Part shown: piece after piece, positions 62,341 to 64,000 of the stretch | Layout of the letters: each line of letters begins with the position of its first letter | How positions within the stretch are numbered: position 1 is the stretch's first letter | From: Haliclona indistincta | Taxonomy: Eukaryota > Porifera > Demospongiae > Haplosclerida > Chalinidae | Reading direction: 5' to 3' | DNA: 64,000 bases | Assembly: GCA_964017065.1 (NCBI GenBank) | Contig: OZ024792.1 | Span: forward strand, 1,951,254-2,015,253 | Notes under the pieces: model-generated | Told to the model about the DNA's origin: nothing | Seen by the model: only the letters and a program-made list of their open reading frames with translations | Database searches by the model: none | Made by a program: the position numbers and the translations under genes

Positions 62341-62474
62341 GGGCGGGGCTTACTTGCAGCAACAAACTTAAAATTAATTTTAAGCTATAATTATAATGAG
62401 GGTATTATAGTTTATGTATGTTTGGTTGTCTGATTCCAAATCAGGGAATAATGATCTCTCTGTGTGTGGTTTCT

Positions 62475-63480
62475 TCAGTTGAGGATCATACTCAATCTTG
62501 CCGTGTCAATCTCAACCTCATCTGCGCTTTCGCTATATGACTCGTCTATGGGATCCTGGACTTGTAGTTGAGCAAGCAGCTGGCCGTGAGACTCCTCACA
62601 GTCTTGTAGCTCTGAGCACTTGAGAGAGGCATAGATACCAACTGGGTACCCATCACAGAGCTGTAGCTTGGTTGGTTCGAGTGGTTGCCTCACATGGCTC
62701 TTCCTCTGGTATGCATCACCAAGGATCTCACTGCTGGATAGATCATCAAAGTCTGGATCAGTGAACTGGTAACCGTTCTTCCTCTGCTTCTTTGATCTCA
62801 ATGATCTGTTTCTCCTGAGCACTTTGAAGAGATCTCTGGCTAAGCTGTACACAAAAGTGGGGAAATTGTTTAACCACACCTTTTCGAAGTAGGGAGTTTG
62901 AACTATTATACATTTCTGTATGTGTGTATAAGGTCAATGGTATTATACCTCCATTTAATCTTGCATGGTCCAGCAACGGTCTGCATTGTCTGAAGGAAGC
63001 TGATTTATGAAGAGTTGGAGGAATCTTACGAGGCAGATCAGCCGATACTATAGGATAACACAGCTTCCAGAGCTGCTTATCACCAAATGTCCCTAAACCC
63101 CGACACAACAAGTTTCTCCATACGCATTACAATTATTTCACCAATATCAATCTAGCTACAACAGAATATTTATCAATATCAATCTAGTTACAACAGATTG
63201 ATATTGATCAATTCTATGACATCATCTCATTACCTGAAGGAGGTGCCGCTTATGAGGAATAAGAATCAAAGCTGTGATTGCGTGCAAGGTTTCGTTGTAG
63301 GCAAAATACTGAGTGAGCTTGCTCTAGATACTGCACCATCTCGCAATCTTTCTATTCTTCAATAGACAGATTCAAACTTAAGATGTATGTTTGTAATACA
63401 AAATGAATTAATAATACCCACCTGAAGTTTATAGGCAGTGCTACAGCTAGCTACCTCATCTCTAAGGAAACAATACCTGA
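62475..63480 (-). pseudogene. Gene D2, duplicate of D1 with a frame-shifted C-terminus
   Basis: Exon 62783-62475 reads RKNGYQFTDPDFDDLSSSEI and LCDGYPVGIYASLKC like D1. A 5-bp difference after GCAGATGAGG shifts the acidic tail into a new frame that soon stops. The KQLWKLCYPIVSADLPRK exon near 63030-63105 stays open further than in D1. Pieces near 63230-63330 match the HPHKRYLTGLPS exon of D1. The family is not recognised, and whether either copy is intact is unclear. Confidence 0.4.
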
Positions 63481-63747
63481 GTCTGACAGCAGCTAGTAGA
63501 AATGTGTCTTGTGCAACAACATCCTAGTTCACGCACGAGACTTTCAAACACAACAGTAAGCAACATAACAAGAATCAGTACAGAAATCTCATCAGCCACT
63601 ATTGTGAATTTAAAATTCCCGCCAGGAGTGAACCCAGCTGCCTACATGATAGCCACACCTTAATTGCTATTCACACCTCGATTCACACGTGGGTTCTTTG
63701 CGACGTGTTCTCTCTGTCTGATCAATCCGCCGGGACGTGTTATCATA

Positions 63748-63805
63748 ATGTCTGGTTGGTTCAAGAGAAGACTCAAGTATTATCCATTGAAGTCCGAGTT
63801 ATTGA
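63748..63805 (+). CDS. First exon of coiled-coil gene E2 (partial, runs off the window)
   Basis: This is a copy of E1 exon 1: MSGWFKRRLKYYPLKSELL followed by a GTGAGT donor, 58 nt, phase 1. The upstream sequence through the divergent gene D2 promoter is also duplicated. By offset, the next exon would lie near 64195, outside the window. Confidence 0.6.
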
Positions 63806-64000
63806 GTGAGTTTGTTTAGTTGTTAGAAAACTGCTAGCTAATACGAGTCATCGCCTAGTATTGAAGGGTGTGGCCCGCCAAGGTGTCTAAAAGTGAAATA
63901 TCAAGTTTCTAAGCAGACTCTAGACAATCTAATCATTTATGTTGTTCAATGCAGTGTCACTGTTTCTATCTACTGCCCCTGCACAGAAGACATGACAGAA

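Larger units (their letters stand above)
62010..64000. repeat. Direct segmental duplication of 48.2-50.4 kb
   Basis: Long stretches match with the same order and orientation: the last receptor C exon, gene D, the divergent promoter and exon 1 of gene E. The offset is about 13.6-13.8 kb. The copy continues past the right edge. Between 62112 and 62395 it is interrupted by sequence not seen in the first copy. Confidence 0.85.

Noticed and set aside
1..64000. tRNA, rRNA or other structured RNA genes
   Set aside because: I looked for cloverleaf and box motifs by eye and saw none that I could support; a covariance-model scan would be decisive.

Overview
This is eukaryotic (metazoan) DNA. Genes are intron-rich with short GT-AG introns, mostly about 45-60 bp inside the receptor genes, and the sequence is AT-rich with many short foldback transposons. 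The mix of a DEATH/NACHT innate immune receptor that opens with a 2A-like peptide, giant Ig/fibronectin-III receptors built one domain per exon, an alpha2-delta-like VWA/Cache protein and a DEATH/NHL protein fits an early-branching animal. My best guess is a demosponge of the Amphimedon type. That assignment is inference; no database was searched. The exon models below were assembled by hand from splice consensus, reading phase and comparison of paralogous copies inside the window.

Layout. 1-6.1 kb, minus: a calcium-channel alpha2-delta / CACHD1-like protein whose 3' end runs off or near the left edge. 6.5-7.3 kb, plus: a single-exon TLC-like membrane protein, divergent from the first gene. 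8.0-11.9 kb, plus: a DEATH, coiled-coil, filamin and NHL-propeller protein. 13.0-14.0 kb, minus: a CYTH-domain enzyme. 15.1-15.8 kb: a decayed receptor fragment. 16.4-24.7 kb, plus: receptor A, about 2,063 residues, with 10 Ig-like and 5 FN3 domains, one TM and a tail built from repeated tyrosine exons. 25.0-30.1 kb, minus: a 2A-DEATH-TM-NACHT-LRR immune receptor, convergent with receptor A. 30.3-30.8 kb: a relic of a receptor 3' end. 31.5-48.3 kb, plus: receptor C, about 4,351 residues, with 31 Ig-like and 6 FN3 domains, grown by tandem duplication of a 10-exon, 3.85-kb block. 48.6-64 kb: two copies of a divergent gene pair (an unrecognised minus-strand gene and a small coiled-coil gene opening MSGWFKRR), a third coiled-coil paralog, and many transposon remnants.

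The centre of the window reads as a fast-evolving cell-surface recognition locus. Two intact receptors, at least two decayed ones and a detached tail exon share exon modules at near-nucleotide identity, and the cytoplasmic tails carry phosphotyrosine-like motifs. A membrane-anchored NLR sits between the two receptors. Allorecognition or immune recognition is a reasonable hypothesis but is not shown by the sequence.

The strongest leads for novelty are the tandemly expanding receptor C, the repeated tyrosine-motif tail of receptor A, the 2A-led transmembrane NLR, and a 20-bp minisatellite that appears to be an array of duplicated 5' splice sites.
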